From assembly GCA_944329375.1 (NCBI GenBank), contig CALVIB010000002.1:27004-91003 (forward strand): a stretch of DNA of 64,000 nt, written 5' to 3'. Position numbers and translations under genes: made by a program. Source of the stretch: an uncultured Bacilli bacterium. Lineage in GTDB: Bacteria > Bacillota_I > Bacilli_A > RF39 > UBA660. Positions 28,168-36,864 of this stretch are shown piece by piece. Positions within the stretch are counted from its first letter, which is position 1, and each line of letters begins with the position of its first letter. Under the pieces are notes generated by a model. The model was not told the DNA's origin, did no database searches, and saw only the letters and a list, made by a program, of their open reading frames with translations.

Positions 28168-29049
28168 ATGTTATTAAAATTTTGTGAAGACAATTTTTTA
28201 TTTTATATCACTCACACAAAGTATTTTGATATTTTGTGCGTATTTGTTGTGCTATTTTTTATTGCTTTATTTGTTTTAACTCAAAAAAATGAATTTATAG
28301 ATAAATTTAAAAATAACAATTTTAAGATGCTTACAATAATTTTTTCTTTTGGAATTTTTGTTGGATTTTTAGTTTTTCTATTTGCTTGGAGTTTAAATAA
28401 AAACAAATTCGAAGGATGTTCAACAAAATATTATCAAAATATATATTCTAAAGCAAAAAATTCTTTTGTTCAAAAAATGGATAAAATAAATGATAGTAAA
28501 TTAATAATTGTTGGCGACTCTAGAATGCAATTAATAAATGACGATAAAGAAATAGTAAAACCGTTTAATATGGAGTTTGTGGCAAAAGGTGGTACTAAAA
28601 TTGATTGGCTAGAAAATACTGCGTTACCTAGAGTACAAAGAATTTTAGATAAAAACGAGTTTAATTATTATGTTTTAGTAAATATGGGAGTTAACGATTT
28701 AGACAATAAAAATTATGATGGTAATGAAATTGCTAAAGACTATTTTGATATTTATGAGGCTTTGGCAAGAAAATATAAAGAGATAAATATCTATATTTTA
28801 TCTGTTAATCCTATTGAGGAAAAAACTATTAATAATTATTTTAATGGAAATAATAGAACAAATAAAAAGATAAAATTATTTAATAAAAGTATACAAGACA
28901 AATTGAGAGTAAATGATTTGAATAATATGTATTATTGTGATTCTTATAATGTTTTAAATTTTAAAACACTTGATGGTTTACACTATACACAAGATACAAA
29001 TAAAAAAATTATTAATTATATTGTTAATGATTGTGTAAATTTTGAATGA
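28168..29049 (+). CDS. Membrane-anchored SGNH/GDSL hydrolase-like protein
   Basis: 293 residues. Two membrane helices near the N-terminus (about 15-40 and 50-75) are followed by an SGNH domain: block I IIVGDSRMQLI (Ser nucleophile), block III VNMGVNDLD, and the catalytic block V DGLHYT with Asp and His. These blocks define GDSL/SGNH esterases and O-acetyltransferases. It is followed 32 nt later by an Acyltransferase 3 gene. In OatA the two modules are one protein; here they are separate, so the pair may O-acylate a wall or surface glycan (inference). Start ATG 28168 has a weak ribosome site (GGTGA). Confidence 0.8.
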   Translation: MLLKFCEDNFLFYITHTKYFDILCVFVVLFFIALFVLTQKNEFIDKFKNNNFKMLTIIFSFGIFVGFLVFLFAWSLNKNKFEGCSTKYYQNIYSKAKNSFVQKMDKINDSKLIIVGDSRMQLINDDKEIVKPFNMEFVAKGGTKIDWLENTALPRVQRILDKNEFNYYVLVNMGVNDLDNKNYDGNEIAKDYFDIYEALARKYKEINIYILSVNPIEEKTINNYFNGNNRTNKKIKLFNKSIQDKLRVNDLNNMYYCDSYNVLNFKTLDGLHYTQDTNKKIINYIVNDCVNFE

Positions 29050-29081
29050 TGATTTTATATGTAGTTAGGTTGTGATTATTT

Positions 29082-30095
29082 GTGAAAAAAAGAATTAATT
29101 GGATTGATATTGCAAAAGGTATAACAATTATTTTAATGGTTATTGGTCATACTATACCATATAATAGTTTAAATATATTTATTTTTTCTTTCCATATGCC
29201 TCTTTTTGTAATATTATCTGGTGTTACATATAAAATGCCTAAAGATAAAAATGATTTAAAAAGTAAAATTAAAAAATATTGTAAACAGCTATTAGTCCCT
29301 TATATTTTAACTTTGTTTATATGTACGGCTATTTTCACTTATATTAATGATGACTTTTCTTTGTTAAATGTAGCTAAACAATTTACAAAAAATTTATGTT
29401 GGGGTAATGGCTGTGATTATACTTTATTTGGAATTCACTTTAATGGAGTTAGTCCCATTTGGTTTTTAATAACATTATTTTTAAGTAAAATTGTATTTGA
29501 TATAATTAATTATAAGATAGATAATAAAGTTGTTCATATACATATAGTCATTTATTGTTTTTTAGCTTTAATTGGAATCTTAATTGGTAGGTGTATTTGG
29601 TTGCCACAAAATTTAGATTTAGTATTAATATTTCTATTATATTTATATATTGGATTTCTTTTCAAAAAATATTTTACAAGAATAGATAAATACAAAGCAA
29701 TTATATTTGTAGCATGTTTTACATTATGGACTATTTGTTTAGGCATGAAAATGCACATCGAATTTGCTGTAAGAGGTTATCCTATGTATTTTTTAAGCAT
29801 AATCGAATCAATAAGTGCTTCTTATTGTGTAATAGAATTATGTAAGATTCTTGAAAAAAATAAGATGTTAAAATTATTTTTAACAAATACTGGCAAAATT
29901 TCATTAATTATTTTATGTATTCATTCAATTGAATCTGTTGCTATTAACTGGAAAGATATACCATTGAATATTTATTTAGTTACTATGTTAAGAGTTGTAA
30001 CAGTACTCCTTTTATCATTCTTATTTTACTTTGGAAAGAAAAAGGTTATTGAGCAAATAAATCAATTAAAAAATAAGCGTCTACTTAAATTATAA
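29082..30095 (+). CDS. Acyltransferase 3 family membrane protein
   Basis: 337 residues with about ten membrane helices. The N-terminus WIDIAKGITIILMVIGHTIP has the family's Asp...Lys/Gly...His pattern with the catalytic His at the end of helix 1. FSFHMPLFVILSG matches the second conserved block. The start is GTG 29082 after AGGTTGTG; no ATG is near. It follows the SGNH gene and probably forms a split OatA-like O-acetylation pair with it, the membrane protein passing acetyl groups to the outside SGNH domain (inference). The stop lies inside a hairpin shared with the convergent small gene. Confidence 0.85.
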   Translation: MKKRINWIDIAKGITIILMVIGHTIPYNSLNIFIFSFHMPLFVILSGVTYKMPKDKNDLKSKIKKYCKQLLVPYILTLFICTAIFTYINDDFSLLNVAKQFTKNLCWGNGCDYTLFGIHFNGVSPIWFLITLFLSKIVFDIINYKIDNKVVHIHIVIYCFLALIGILIGRCIWLPQNLDLVLIFLLYLYIGFLFKKYFTRIDKYKAIIFVACFTLWTICLGMKMHIEFAVRGYPMYFLSIIESISASYCVIELCKILEKNKMLKLFLTNTGKISLIILCIHSIESVAINWKDIPLNIYLVTMLRVVTVLLLSFLFYFGKKKVIEQINQLKNKRLLKL

Positions 30096-30105
30096 GTAAA
30101 CGCTT
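30075..30105. terminator. Bidirectional hairpin terminator
   Basis: AAGCGT-C-TACTTA pairs with TAAGTA-A-ACGCTT (one mismatch) around AATTA, followed by TTTTTAT on the plus strand. It lies between the acyltransferase gene and the convergent 29-codon gene. Confidence 0.75.
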
Positions 30106-30106
30106 T

Positions 30107-30196
30107 TTATACATAAACAAATAAGCCAGCTATAAAGAATGCTATTATACCAATAAGCATAATCCATACGGCAATTTTTTGTACTTTAGGATTCAA
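30107..30196 (-). CDS. DUF4044-like small membrane protein
   Basis: A 29-residue frame starting with TTG (30196) 6 nt after a good AGAGGTG ribosome site and ending TAA. The product is NPKVQKIAVWIMLIGIIAFF followed by a short hydrophobic end and Val-Tyr-Val: one membrane helix preceded by a basic, VQKIAVWIMLI stretch. That stretch recalls the DUF4044 small proteins of Firmicutes. Function of that family is unknown to me. It is convergent with the acyltransferase gene and shares its terminator. The short length keeps confidence moderate. Confidence 0.6.
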   Translation of the reverse strand: MNPKVQKIAVWIMLIGIIAFFIAGLFVYV

Positions 30197-30285
30197 CGTT
30201 ATCACCTCTTAATCATTATATACTATTTTTAAATCTTTTGGAATATTTTTTAATTAAATGAGTATAATTTGATGAGGGATAAAAT

Positions 30286-30915
30286 ATGAAAAAATATATG
30301 GACAAGTTAAAGAGTAATATTCGCATTAATAAAAATTTATTTGTTTTTTTAGTAGTAATAATTGCTGTTGGAGTGGCTTCTGGAAGTGTTTTTGTAACTG
30401 TTTTAAATGATTCGGATAAAATTATGGTAAGTGATTATTTAAATAATTTTTTAAACAATTTAAATAGTAATAATTTAAATTATAATGGAACACTTATCAA
30501 TACTTTAATTTTTACTTTAGGTTTAGCTATTTTAATTTGGCTTTTAGGGATATCAGTAATTGGTTTTATTTTAATATTATTATTTTTATTTATAAAAGCT
30601 TTTGCTTTGGGATTTTCAATAGGAAGCATTATTATTAATTTTAATTTTAAAGGTATTTTAATTGCTTTAGCATACGTAGTTCCACATCATATAATTAATT
30701 TAATGATTTATTTATTAATTTCTTCATATGCTTTAGTTTTATCTTATAGATTGATAAGTAGTTTTACTAAAAAGAAAAATTTTGATTTTAAAGGTATTTT
30801 TAATAGATATTTATTTATACTTGGATTTTCCTTGATTATACTTTTATTCAGTGTATTATATGAGGTTTATTTAGCCCCTTCATTAATTAATATGATTGTT
30901 AATATTTTGACTTAA
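30286..30915 (+). CDS. spoIIM: Stage II sporulation protein M (SpoIIM) family membrane protein
   Basis: 209 residues with about five membrane helices. The central block GISVIGFILILLFLFIKAFA with GFSIGSI, then VVPHHIINL, matches SpoIIM, part of the DMP (SpoIIDMP) peptidoglycan-remodelling machine that drives engulfment. Length equals the B. subtilis protein. GAGGG precedes ATG 30286. It stands alone, apart from spoIID/spoIIP, and ends with a perfect 11-bp hairpin. Together with SpoIVB it argues for a sporulation programme. Confidence 0.85.
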   Translation: MKKYMDKLKSNIRINKNLFVFLVVIIAVGVASGSVFVTVLNDSDKIMVSDYLNNFLNNLNSNNLNYNGTLINTLIFTLGLAILIWLLGISVIGFILILLFLFIKAFALGFSIGSIIINFNFKGILIALAYVVPHHIINLMIYLLISSYALVLSYRLISSFTKKKNFDFKGIFNRYLFILGFSLIILLFSVLYEVYLAPSLINMIVNILT

Positions 30916-30939
30916 ATTATAGCTTTTTAGCTATAATTT
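30914..30939 (+). terminator. Intrinsic terminator after spoIIM
   Basis: A perfect 11-bp stem AAATTATAGCT / AGCTATAATTT with a TTTT loop, followed by TTG. It overlaps the end of the spoIIM stop codon. Confidence 0.75.
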
Positions 30940-30968
30940 TTGTATAATTATTAGTGGAAGTGATAAAT

Positions 30969-32057
30969 ATGTCAAAGGTTGTTGTAGGAATGAGTGGGGG
31001 AGTAGATAGTAGTGTAGCGGCTATTTTACTTCAAAAGCAAGGATATGAAGTTATAGGACTTTTTATGCGTAACTGGGATAGTACAATTAATAATGATTTT
31101 TTAGGTAATCCAAATGATTTAAATGATATATGCCCACAAGAAAAAGATTATAATGATGCTTTAAAAGTTTGTAATAAATTAGGTATTCCTTTAAAAAGAG
31201 TGGATTTTGTAAAAGAATACTGGGATTATGTCTTTACTTATTTTTTAGATGAGCTAAAAAAAGGAAGAACACCTAATCCTGATGTTATGTGTAATAAATA
31301 TATTAAGTTTGATATGTTTGCGAAAGAAGCTATTAAATTAGGGGCAGACTATATTGCCACAGGTCATTATGCAAGACTTATTGATGGAAAATTATATAAA
31401 GGTTTAGATAAAAATAAAGATCAAACTTATTTTTTATCACAGGTTTCTAAAAAACAATTAGAAAAAGTTTTATTTCCAGTAGGGGAGTTACAAAAAAGTG
31501 AAGTTAGAAAAATAGCTCATGAATATGATTTAATTACGGCTGATAAAAAAGATTCTACGGGTATTTGTTTTATTGGAGAAAGAAATTTTAAAAAGTTTTT
31601 AGAAAATTATTTACCAAATAATCCTGGAGATATTGTTAATATTGATACGGGTGAAGTGTTAGGTAAACATACGGGTTTAATGTATTATACAGTTGGTCAA
31701 AGAAGAGGTTTAAATATAGGTGGCACTAAAGATAGATTATTTGTTTGTAAAAAAGATTTAGATAAAAATATTTTATATGTAGCTATGGGCGATGAAAATA
31801 AATATTTAATGAGCTATGCTTGCGAGATAGAAGATGTTAATTTATTAGATGAATTACCTACTAAATGCATGGCTAAATTTAGATATAGACAAGAAGATAA
31901 TGAAGTTTATACTGAAAAATTAGATAATGAAAATATATTAGTTAAATATCCTGAAGGTGTCAAAGCTGTTACTGAAGGACAAGCTTGCGTATTTTATGAT
32001 GGCGATGAATGCTTAGGTGGAGGAATAATTAAGACAGTATACAAGGAGTTAAAGTAA
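30969..32057 (+). CDS. mnmA: tRNA-specific 2-thiouridylase MnmA
   Basis: About 362 residues from ATG 30969 (GTG 30954 would add five residues). The PP-loop GMSGGVDSS is at 7-15. Catalytic cysteines are Cys108 (in NPDVMCN) and Cys200 (in [13 protein letters not shown]), both needed for sulfur transfer. The C-terminal beta-barrel includes [13 protein letters not shown]. MnmA adds sulfur to U34 of Lys, Glu and Gln tRNAs, activating uridine with ATP. It is followed immediately by the gtrA-like gene, probably one transcript. Confidence 0.95.
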   Translation: MSKVVVGMSGGVDSSVAAILLQKQGYEVIGLFMRNWDSTINNDFLGNPNDLNDICPQEKDYNDALKVCNKLGIPLKRVDFVKEYWDYVFTYFLDELKKGRTPNPDVMCNKYIKFDMFAKEAIKLGADYIATGHYARLIDGKLYKGLDKNKDQTYFLSQVSKKQLEKVLFPVGELQKSEVRKIAHEYDLITADKKDSTGICFIGERNFKKFLENYLPNNPGDIVNIDTGEVLGKHTGLMYYTVGQRRGLNIGGTKDRLFVCKKDLDKNILYVAMGDENKYLMSYACEIEDVNLLDELPTKCMAKFRYRQEDNEVYTEKLDNENILVKYPEGVKAVTEGQACVFYDGDECLGGGIIKTVYKELK

Positions 32058-32471
32058 ATGGAAAAAATAAAAGAATTATTAAAAAAATATAAATTTATTA
32101 TTTTATATGGCATATTTGGTGTTTTAACAACTATTATTAATATTGCTGTTTACGGTGTATTTTATAATGTTTTAGGTGTTTCTAATGTCATTAGTAACAT
32201 TATAGCTTGGGTACTTTCTGTTTTATTTGCTTTTATTACAAATAAACTTTGGGTGTTTGAAAGTAAAAGTTTTGATTTTAAGATATTTATGAAAGAATTA
32301 GGCAGTTTTACAGTATGTAGATTAGCTACTGGAGCTTTAGATTTAGGAATTATGTTTGTGGGTGTTGATTTATTAAAAGGCCCAGCCATGATTTTAAAAG
32401 TTGCATCTAATATTATAGTTATAATTTTAAACTATGTTATGAGTAAATTATTTGTATTTAAAAAGAAATGA
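32058..32471 (+). CDS. GtrA-like family membrane protein
   Basis: 137 residues with four membrane helices (about 13-33, 40-60, 77-97, 105-127). Typical features of the GtrA family are ILYGIFGVLTTIINIAVY at the start and FITNKLWVF between helices 2 and 3. GtrA proteins are proposed flippases for polyprenyl-phosphate sugars made by GtrB. The GtrB-like genes of this genome are in the polysaccharide locus 20 kb upstream, so it may serve them from a distance (inference). GGAG upstream; starts 1 nt after mnmA ends. Confidence 0.88.
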   Translation: MEKIKELLKKYKFIILYGIFGVLTTIINIAVYGVFYNVLGVSNVISNIIAWVLSVLFAFITNKLWVFESKSFDFKIFMKELGSFTVCRLATGALDLGIMFVGVDLLKGPAMILKVASNIIVIILNYVMSKLFVFKKK

Positions 32472-32493
32472 GTTCATTTTAGAACTTTTTTTC
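32471..32493 (+). terminator. Weak hairpin terminator after gtrA-like gene
   Basis: AGTTC pairs with GAACT around ATTTTA, followed by a run of seven or more T. Confidence 0.5.
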
Positions 32494-32501
32494 TATAATA
32501 A

Positions 32502-32530
32502 TTGAAATCATTTAAAAAATAGTATAAAAT
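32502..32530 (+). promoter_or_regulatory. Predicted promoter of the 32557-34510 gene pair
   Basis: TTGAAA (32502-32507), a 17-nt spacer and TAAAAT (32525-32530), 27 nt before the gene start, which has a strong AGGAGGT ribosome site. Confidence 0.6.
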
Positions 32531-32556
32531 AGATAATTATTAGGAGGTAGGATTTT

Positions 32557-32985
32557 ATGTTTGCTTTTTTAGTGCTTTTTATTCCAAGTATAATTGGAAT
32601 TAGAATTATTAATTATTTTAATAAAGATTTAAAGATTAAAGATATTATATACGATTATATTACTTTATTTTTCTTTTCTTTAATAATCAATATAATTATT
32701 ATGTATAACTTTTTTGGGGTTAAAGAAGATATATTTAAGGCTTTAAATACTGATATTATGTTATTTGTTTGGATTAGTTTAATTTCTATCATTATAAATG
32801 TCATTTTATGCTTAATTGGGCTTGCTGTTCAAAGAAATATAAAATTTAATATAGAGGTTAAGAATGAAACTAAAGCTAAAACAGTTTCTAATAGTGATAA
32901 TAAAACTATTAAGATGGATAGTAAAGATAATAAAAAAACTAGGAAAACTGTGTCTAAAACTGTTAAAAAAGATAAAAATAAGTAG
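32557..32985 (+). CDS. Small membrane protein with Lys-rich cytosolic tail, function unknown
   Basis: 142 residues. Three hydrophobic segments (about 2-18, 32-50, 68-92) are followed by a tail of about 45 residues dominated by Lys, Thr, Asn and Asp (for example KKTRKTVSKTVKKDKNK). I do not recognise a family. A strong AGGAGGT site precedes ATG 32557. The tail's coding sequence overlaps the start of the phosphoglycerol transferase-like gene by up to 122 nt in another frame, so the two are translationally linked. A helper role for that enzyme is possible but only inferred. Confidence 0.7.
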   Translation: MFAFLVLFIPSIIGIRIINYFNKDLKIKDIIYDYITLFFFSLIINIIIMYNFFGVKEDIFKALNTDIMLFVWISLISIIINVILCLIGLAVQRNIKFNIEVKNETKAKTVSNSDNKTIKMDSKDNKKTRKTVSKTVKKDKNK

Positions 32986-34510
32986 TTTATTTACTTTTAT
33001 TTTTTTAACACTTGCTTTAATTATTTATTATGTTAGTAAGTATATTAATGAAGCATTTTATAATATTACGGTAGACCAATTATTATATAGTTTAAAGACT
33101 GCTGAAGGAACTAGTCAAACAATATTTATTGATGGTGCGAAATACGTGTTAGAACGTGTGATTCCTATATATTTAATTATATTAATCATTATTATTTTTT
33201 TTAAATTATTAATTAAAAATAAAACATATTTAGTGATTAATATTAAAAATAAAGATTTTAAATTTAGTATATATCCAATTTCTAGAATAATTAGAGTATT
33301 ATTTACTTTTATACTTTTAATTTTATCGGTTAATTATTTTTACGTAGAATTTAATTTAGAAAACTATTTAAATCCAAATAGAAAAACCCAATTCTTTGAG
33401 GTATATTATACTGACCCAAAAAACATTAAATTAACTGCTCCTAAAGAAAAAAGAAATTTAATATACATATACGTTGAATCATTAGAGACTTCTTTATTTT
33501 CAAATAAAAGTGGTGGTAATTTTAATGAATCAGTAATTCCTAATTTAGAAAGACTTGCTAAAAATAATATTAATTTTAGTGGAAATAATAAATTAGGAGG
33601 GGCAGATACTCTTTATGGTTCTACTTGGACAGTTGCAGCTATGGTTTCTTCTAGTGCTGGTGTACCTTTAAAAGTACCTATCAATGGTAATATGTATTCT
33701 GGTTATGGAGAGTTTTTACCTGGGGTATATTCTTTGGGTGATACGTTAGAAGATAATGGTTATAAAAATTATTTAATGATAGGTTCAGATGCTAATTTTG
33801 GGGGCCGAAAGGATTACTTTACTTATCATGGTAATTATGAGATAAAAGATTATAATTATGCGAAAGAAAAAGGATATATAAATGATAATTATTATGTTTG
33901 GTGGGGTTATGAAGATAGTAAGTTATTTGAATTTGCTAAAGAGGAATTAATGGAAATTGCTAAAGAAGATGAGCCATTTAACTTTACTATGCTTACTACT
34001 GATACTCATTTTACTGATGGATATGTTGAAAATTTTTGCAAAACTCCTTATGATTATAAATATTTAAATGCTTATAATTGTTCAGATAGTATGATAGGGG
34101 AGTTTATAAAATGGATTCAAAAACATGATTTTTATAAGGATACAACTATTGTAATTACTGGGGACCATTTATCTATGCAAGCTAATATATCAAGTATGTT
34201 TGATAGTAATGATTATGATAGAAGTGTATATAATGTTTATATTAATTCAGCTTGCGAATCAAAAAATACAAATAATAGAAAGTTTACGACTTTTGATTAT
34301 TATCCTACCACATTAGCTGCACTTGGCTTTGATATAGATGGTAATAGATTAGGCTTAGGAACAAATTTATTTTCTGAAAGACAAACTTTAGCTGAAGAAA
34401 TTGGAATAGACAAATTAGATGAAGAACTTTCTAAAAACTCAAAATATTATAATAATAGATTACTTGGAGATAGTTATAAAGAATTAAAGAAGGCTGTTTC
34501 ATCAGAATAA
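32864..34510 (+). CDS. MdoB/LtaS-like phosphoglycerol transferase (alkaline phosphatase superfamily)
   Basis: Up to 548 residues. A basic N-terminus and three to four membrane helices precede an outside sulfatase-like domain from about residue 195. It has YIYVESLETSL (metal-ligand Glu), GSTWTVAAMVSSSAGVPL (Thr nucleophile region, closest to OpgB/MdoB), and metal-site motifs TTDTHF and TGDHLS. Such enzymes move glycerol-phosphate from phosphatidylglycerol to glycans or to a teichoic chain. ATG 32864 has GAGG 6 nt before it. This gives an unusual 122-nt overlap with the upstream gene; a later non-ATG start would shorten that. It ends with a strong terminator. Confidence 0.82.
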   Translation: MKLKLKQFLIVIIKLLRWIVKIIKKLGKLCLKLLKKIKISSLFTFIFLTLALIIYYVSKYINEAFYNITVDQLLYSLKTAEGTSQTIFIDGAKYVLERVIPIYLIILIIIIFFKLLIKNKTYLVINIKNKDFKFSIYPISRIIRVLFTFILLILSVNYFYVEFNLENYLNPNRKTQFFEVYYTDPKNIKLTAPKEKRNLIYIYVESLETSLFSNKSGGNFNESVIPNLERLAKNNINFSGNNKLGGADTLYGSTWTVAAMVSSSAGVPLKVPINGNMYSGYGEFLPGVYSLGDTLEDNGYKNYLMIGSDANFGGRKDYFTYHGNYEIKDYNYAKEKGYINDNYYVWWGYEDSKLFEFAKEELMEIAKEDEPFNFTMLTTDTHFTDGYVENFCKTPYDYKYLNAYNCSDSMIGEFIKWIQKHDFYKDTTIVITGDHLSMQANISSMFDSNDYDRSVYNVYINSACESKNTNNRKFTTFDYYPTTLAALGFDIDGNRLGLGTNLFSERQTLAEEIGIDKLDEELSKNSKYYNNRLLGDSYKELKKAVSSE

Positions 34511-34545
34511 AAGGTATTGCCTAAAGTGACAATACCTTTTTTATA
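34509..34545 (+). terminator. Intrinsic terminator after the phosphoglycerol transferase-like gene
   Basis: A perfect 11-bp stem AAAAGGTATTG / CAATACCTTTT with a 10-nt loop and a T-run. Confidence 0.85.
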
Positions 34546-34582
34546 TTACGAATTTTTTGGGGTTTCCAAACTTTTTCGTAAT
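34545..34582. repeat. Inverted repeat of unknown role
   Basis: ATTACGAA (34545-34552) is complementary to TTCGTAAT (34575-34582), with a nested TTGG/CCAA pair at 34557-34560 and 34566-34569. It lies between a terminator and the promoter of the HTH gene, so it could be an operator, a second hairpin or a remnant. Confidence 0.45.
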
Positions 34583-34664
34583 AGAATTATAAAGTAAGGG
34601 TGATAATCATATTATGTTATTTAAATAGAACATATATTCTTTTTGACATAATTTTACATTTCTC

Positions 34665-34693
34665 TTGACTTTAATAGGGTAGTTAGGTAAAAT
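34665..34693 (+). promoter_or_regulatory. Predicted sigma-A promoter of the HTH gene
   Basis: TTGACT (34665-34670), a 17-nt spacer and TAAAAT (34688-34693), followed by AGGAGG and ATG 34718. A second TTGACA stands at 34643-34648 with no matching -10 box. Confidence 0.65.
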
Positions 34694-34717
34694 TAATAGT
34701 AGGAGGGTTACAGACAT

Positions 34718-35503
34718 ATGGAAAGATTAAATGACATATTAAGAGAACTTGGTATTTCTAAAGTGAAGTTAGCTAAATGTCTAGGAGTTTCTAGGCAGAT
34801 GATTTATAATTATTTGGAGTTAGATGATATTAATAAATGGCCAAAGGATAAAAAAGTTATTTTATTAAATATTCTTGGAATTAAATCTGCGGATGAACTT
34901 TATAATATTAAAGTTGATACAGATTATATTATGGATGTCGAAACTAGAATTAATAGTTTATTTGAGAATTCTAGTAAAAGTGAACTTGGCGAAGGAAATG
35001 TTATTTTTTCTGGTTTAGATGAAACAAGAAAAGAACTTTTGCACAATGTAATCGATGAAATAAAAGAGCGTTTAGATGATGAGAAAGATGAAGATGGATA
35101 TAATTCAATTCTTTATTTATATCATTATTTACAGACAATGCCTAGTATGAAGGAATTAAAATATATTTTAGCTTATGTATCTAAGGTTGGTGGATATACA
35201 AAACCATATGAATTTGCTTTTGATGAAACAGAACAATTTGTATTTGAAAGTATTTTGTTTTCAGCTTTTAATTTATATCATGCAGGAACATCTAGTAAAA
35301 CTAGAATAGCGGAAACCCATAAGAGATTTGTTTCCCAAATTGAACATAAATTAGAAGATAAAATGAGTAGAACATTAGAAATGAATACATTAAAAATACA
35401 AGCAATGAAGGAATTAGGATTAACAGAAGTTAATGATGAAAATGTTGCTGAATTAATGTACAAAATTGATGAAATTCAAGCTCGTAAAGCTAGAGGAAAT
35501 TAA
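34718..35503 (+). CDS. HTH (XRE-like) domain protein of unknown function
   Basis: 261 residues. The first 60 form a helix-turn-helix: LNDILRELGISKVKLAKCLG and VSRQMIYNYLE are typical XRE-type helices 1-3. The remainder is helical and acidic, with no family I recognise. The segments LLHNVIDEIKERLDDEKDED and KLEDKMSRTLEMNTLKIQAM could form coiled coils. AGGAGGG and a good promoter precede it, so it is probably well expressed. A DNA-binding regulator is likely, targets unknown. The 570 nt behind it is degraded sequence. Confidence 0.75.
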   Translation: MERLNDILRELGISKVKLAKCLGVSRQMIYNYLELDDINKWPKDKKVILLNILGIKSADELYNIKVDTDYIMDVETRINSLFENSSKSELGEGNVIFSGLDETRKELLHNVIDEIKERLDDEKDEDGYNSILYLYHYLQTMPSMKELKYILAYVSKVGGYTKPYEFAFDETEQFVFESILFSAFNLYHAGTSSKTRIAETHKRFVSQIEHKLEDKMSRTLEMNTLKIQAMKELGLTEVNDENVAELMYKIDEIQARKARGN

Positions 35504-36075
35504 TCCGATAATATATGTTATGTTAACTTGTATATAAAAGAAAAATGGGTAGTATTTCTAATACTGATACTACTCTTTTATAATATTGGTTTATTTTATA
35601 TTGTTTTTTTTGCTATTATTTTCTGTTTTGAATCTATTAAACCAGATGAAGATGTTAATAATAATAATACTTACTTATATTCTTAAAAATTTCTAACCAA
35701 TGGTGAATATAACTTTTTAACTAAATTTATTTCCCTGGAAAATGAATTACATGTTTATATTTAGCTTCAGTTATTGAAAAAATGTCAAATATAGATATAA
35801 TACTGGATTATTTAGAAACATTGACTTTGGTATTTTTAATGTAGACTTATAGTAATTTGTTATTAATTAAATTAAGGGATAAATCACATAATAATTTTAA
35901 TAGGAAAAATATGATATTAAAGTTTATGATATATGTTAAAGTATGAATTAAATTAATAACTTTTTTTACACGATATTTTAATGAAAAAGAGTATGTAAAG
36001 GGTAGTATAAGTTAAGAAATTAAAATATCTTTTAATAATTTTTAGCACTCCCCTACCCTTATTTTATAAGGATTT
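35504..36075 (+). other. 572-nt gap: terminator plus degraded coding-like sequence
   Basis: Directly after the HTH gene a hairpin (35549-35580) can act as terminator. From about 35529 to 35780 a plus-strand frame reads as protein but is broken by stops. It encodes a hydrophobic stretch, then FESIKPDEDV and NNNNTYLYS, a stop, then FLTNGEYNFLTKFISLEN and a further stop. From 35790 to 36050 I see only short open frames. The minus-strand zupT stop is at 36076. No RNA gene or repeat array was seen. Confidence 0.55.
35549..35580 (+). terminator. Possible terminator after the HTH gene
   Basis: GTAGTAT (35549-35555) pairs with ATACTAC (35567-35573), followed by TCTTTTA. An alternative inner hairpin AGTATT/AATACT uses part of the same bases. 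Confidence 0.5.
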
Positions 36076-36813
36076 TTAGCTTAACACGTGATTGACATAC
36101 ATAAATACAATTCCAATCAGAAAACTTAATACAGTTTTCTTTTTTTCTTTATACTTTAATGCTTCAGGTAATAATTCAATTATAGAAATATAAGTCATAA
36201 TACCAGCAATAATAGCAAATAAACCACCCATAATATTAATAATTGGTTTTAGAAAAAGACATGCTAAAATGGCTCCTAGTGGCTCTGACATACCAGAAAG
36301 AAATGTTAAACCGATAGCTTTTTTCTTATTATTAGTTGCATAATATACTGGCATAGCTATACTAATACCTTCTGGAATATTATGCATAGCAATAGCAATA
36401 GTGATAGATATTCCGAGTTTTATGTTTGTTTCAGATGATATATAAGTCGCAATACCTTCTGGTATATTATGAATAATTATTGCAATCATTGTAAATATAC
36501 CTAATTTGTACAATTTGTTTGTATGGTTTAATTTCTTTGGTAAAATTTTATCTATTAATAAAGGAATCGTTAATCCAATAATAATAAATAAAGTTATATT
36601 TAAATAAATAGAATTTTTACTATTACCTTGAAACATGGTTAGGCTTTCTGGAATTAAATCAAATATAGATACACTAAGCATTACTCCAGAAGCGAAAGCT
36701 AAAGCACATTTAATTATATTATCTTTATTCCCTTTAATAAATATAAATAAAGAACCAATTAAAGTAGAAAGCCCTGCAACTATACATAATAAAAAAGGTA
36801 ATAATTCATTCAT
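36076..36813 (-). CDS. zupT: ZIP-family divalent metal transporter
   Basis: 245 residues with eight hydrophobic helices. Both signature metal-site helices are present: HNIPEGIATYISSE and HNIPEGISIAMPVYY. An early FASGVMLSVSIFDLIPES fits the GufA/ZupT subfamily. It imports Zn and other divalent metals (Mn, Fe). Substrate preference is not readable from sequence. It is monocistronic, minus strand, starting at ATG 36813 behind GGAG. The variable loop between helices 3 and 4 is short and lacks a His cluster. Confidence 0.9.
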   Translation of the reverse strand: MNELLPFLLCIVAGLSTLIGSLFIFIKGNKDNIIKCALAFASGVMLSVSIFDLIPESLTMFQGNSKNSIYLNITLFIIIGLTIPLLIDKILPKKLNHTNKLYKLGIFTMIAIIIHNIPEGIATYISSETNIKLGISITIAIAMHNIPEGISIAMPVYYATNNKKKAIGLTFLSGMSEPLGAILACLFLKPIINIMGGLFAIIAGIMTYISIIELLPEALKYKEKKKTVLSFLIGIVFMYVNHVLS

Positions 36814-36864
36814 TACTCCTCACCTATTTAAATAAATGTTAATAGTTAAAAAAATATACTAAAA

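Noticed and set aside
34643..34648. TTGACA upstream of the HTH gene as the main promoter
   Set aside because: No -10-like hexamer at 16-18 nt; TTGACT at 34665 has a good partner and was preferred.
35529..35686. Small membrane protein gene directly after the HTH gene
   Set aside because: The frame has only a TTG start, no ribosome site, and lies in the terminator region; treated as degraded sequence.
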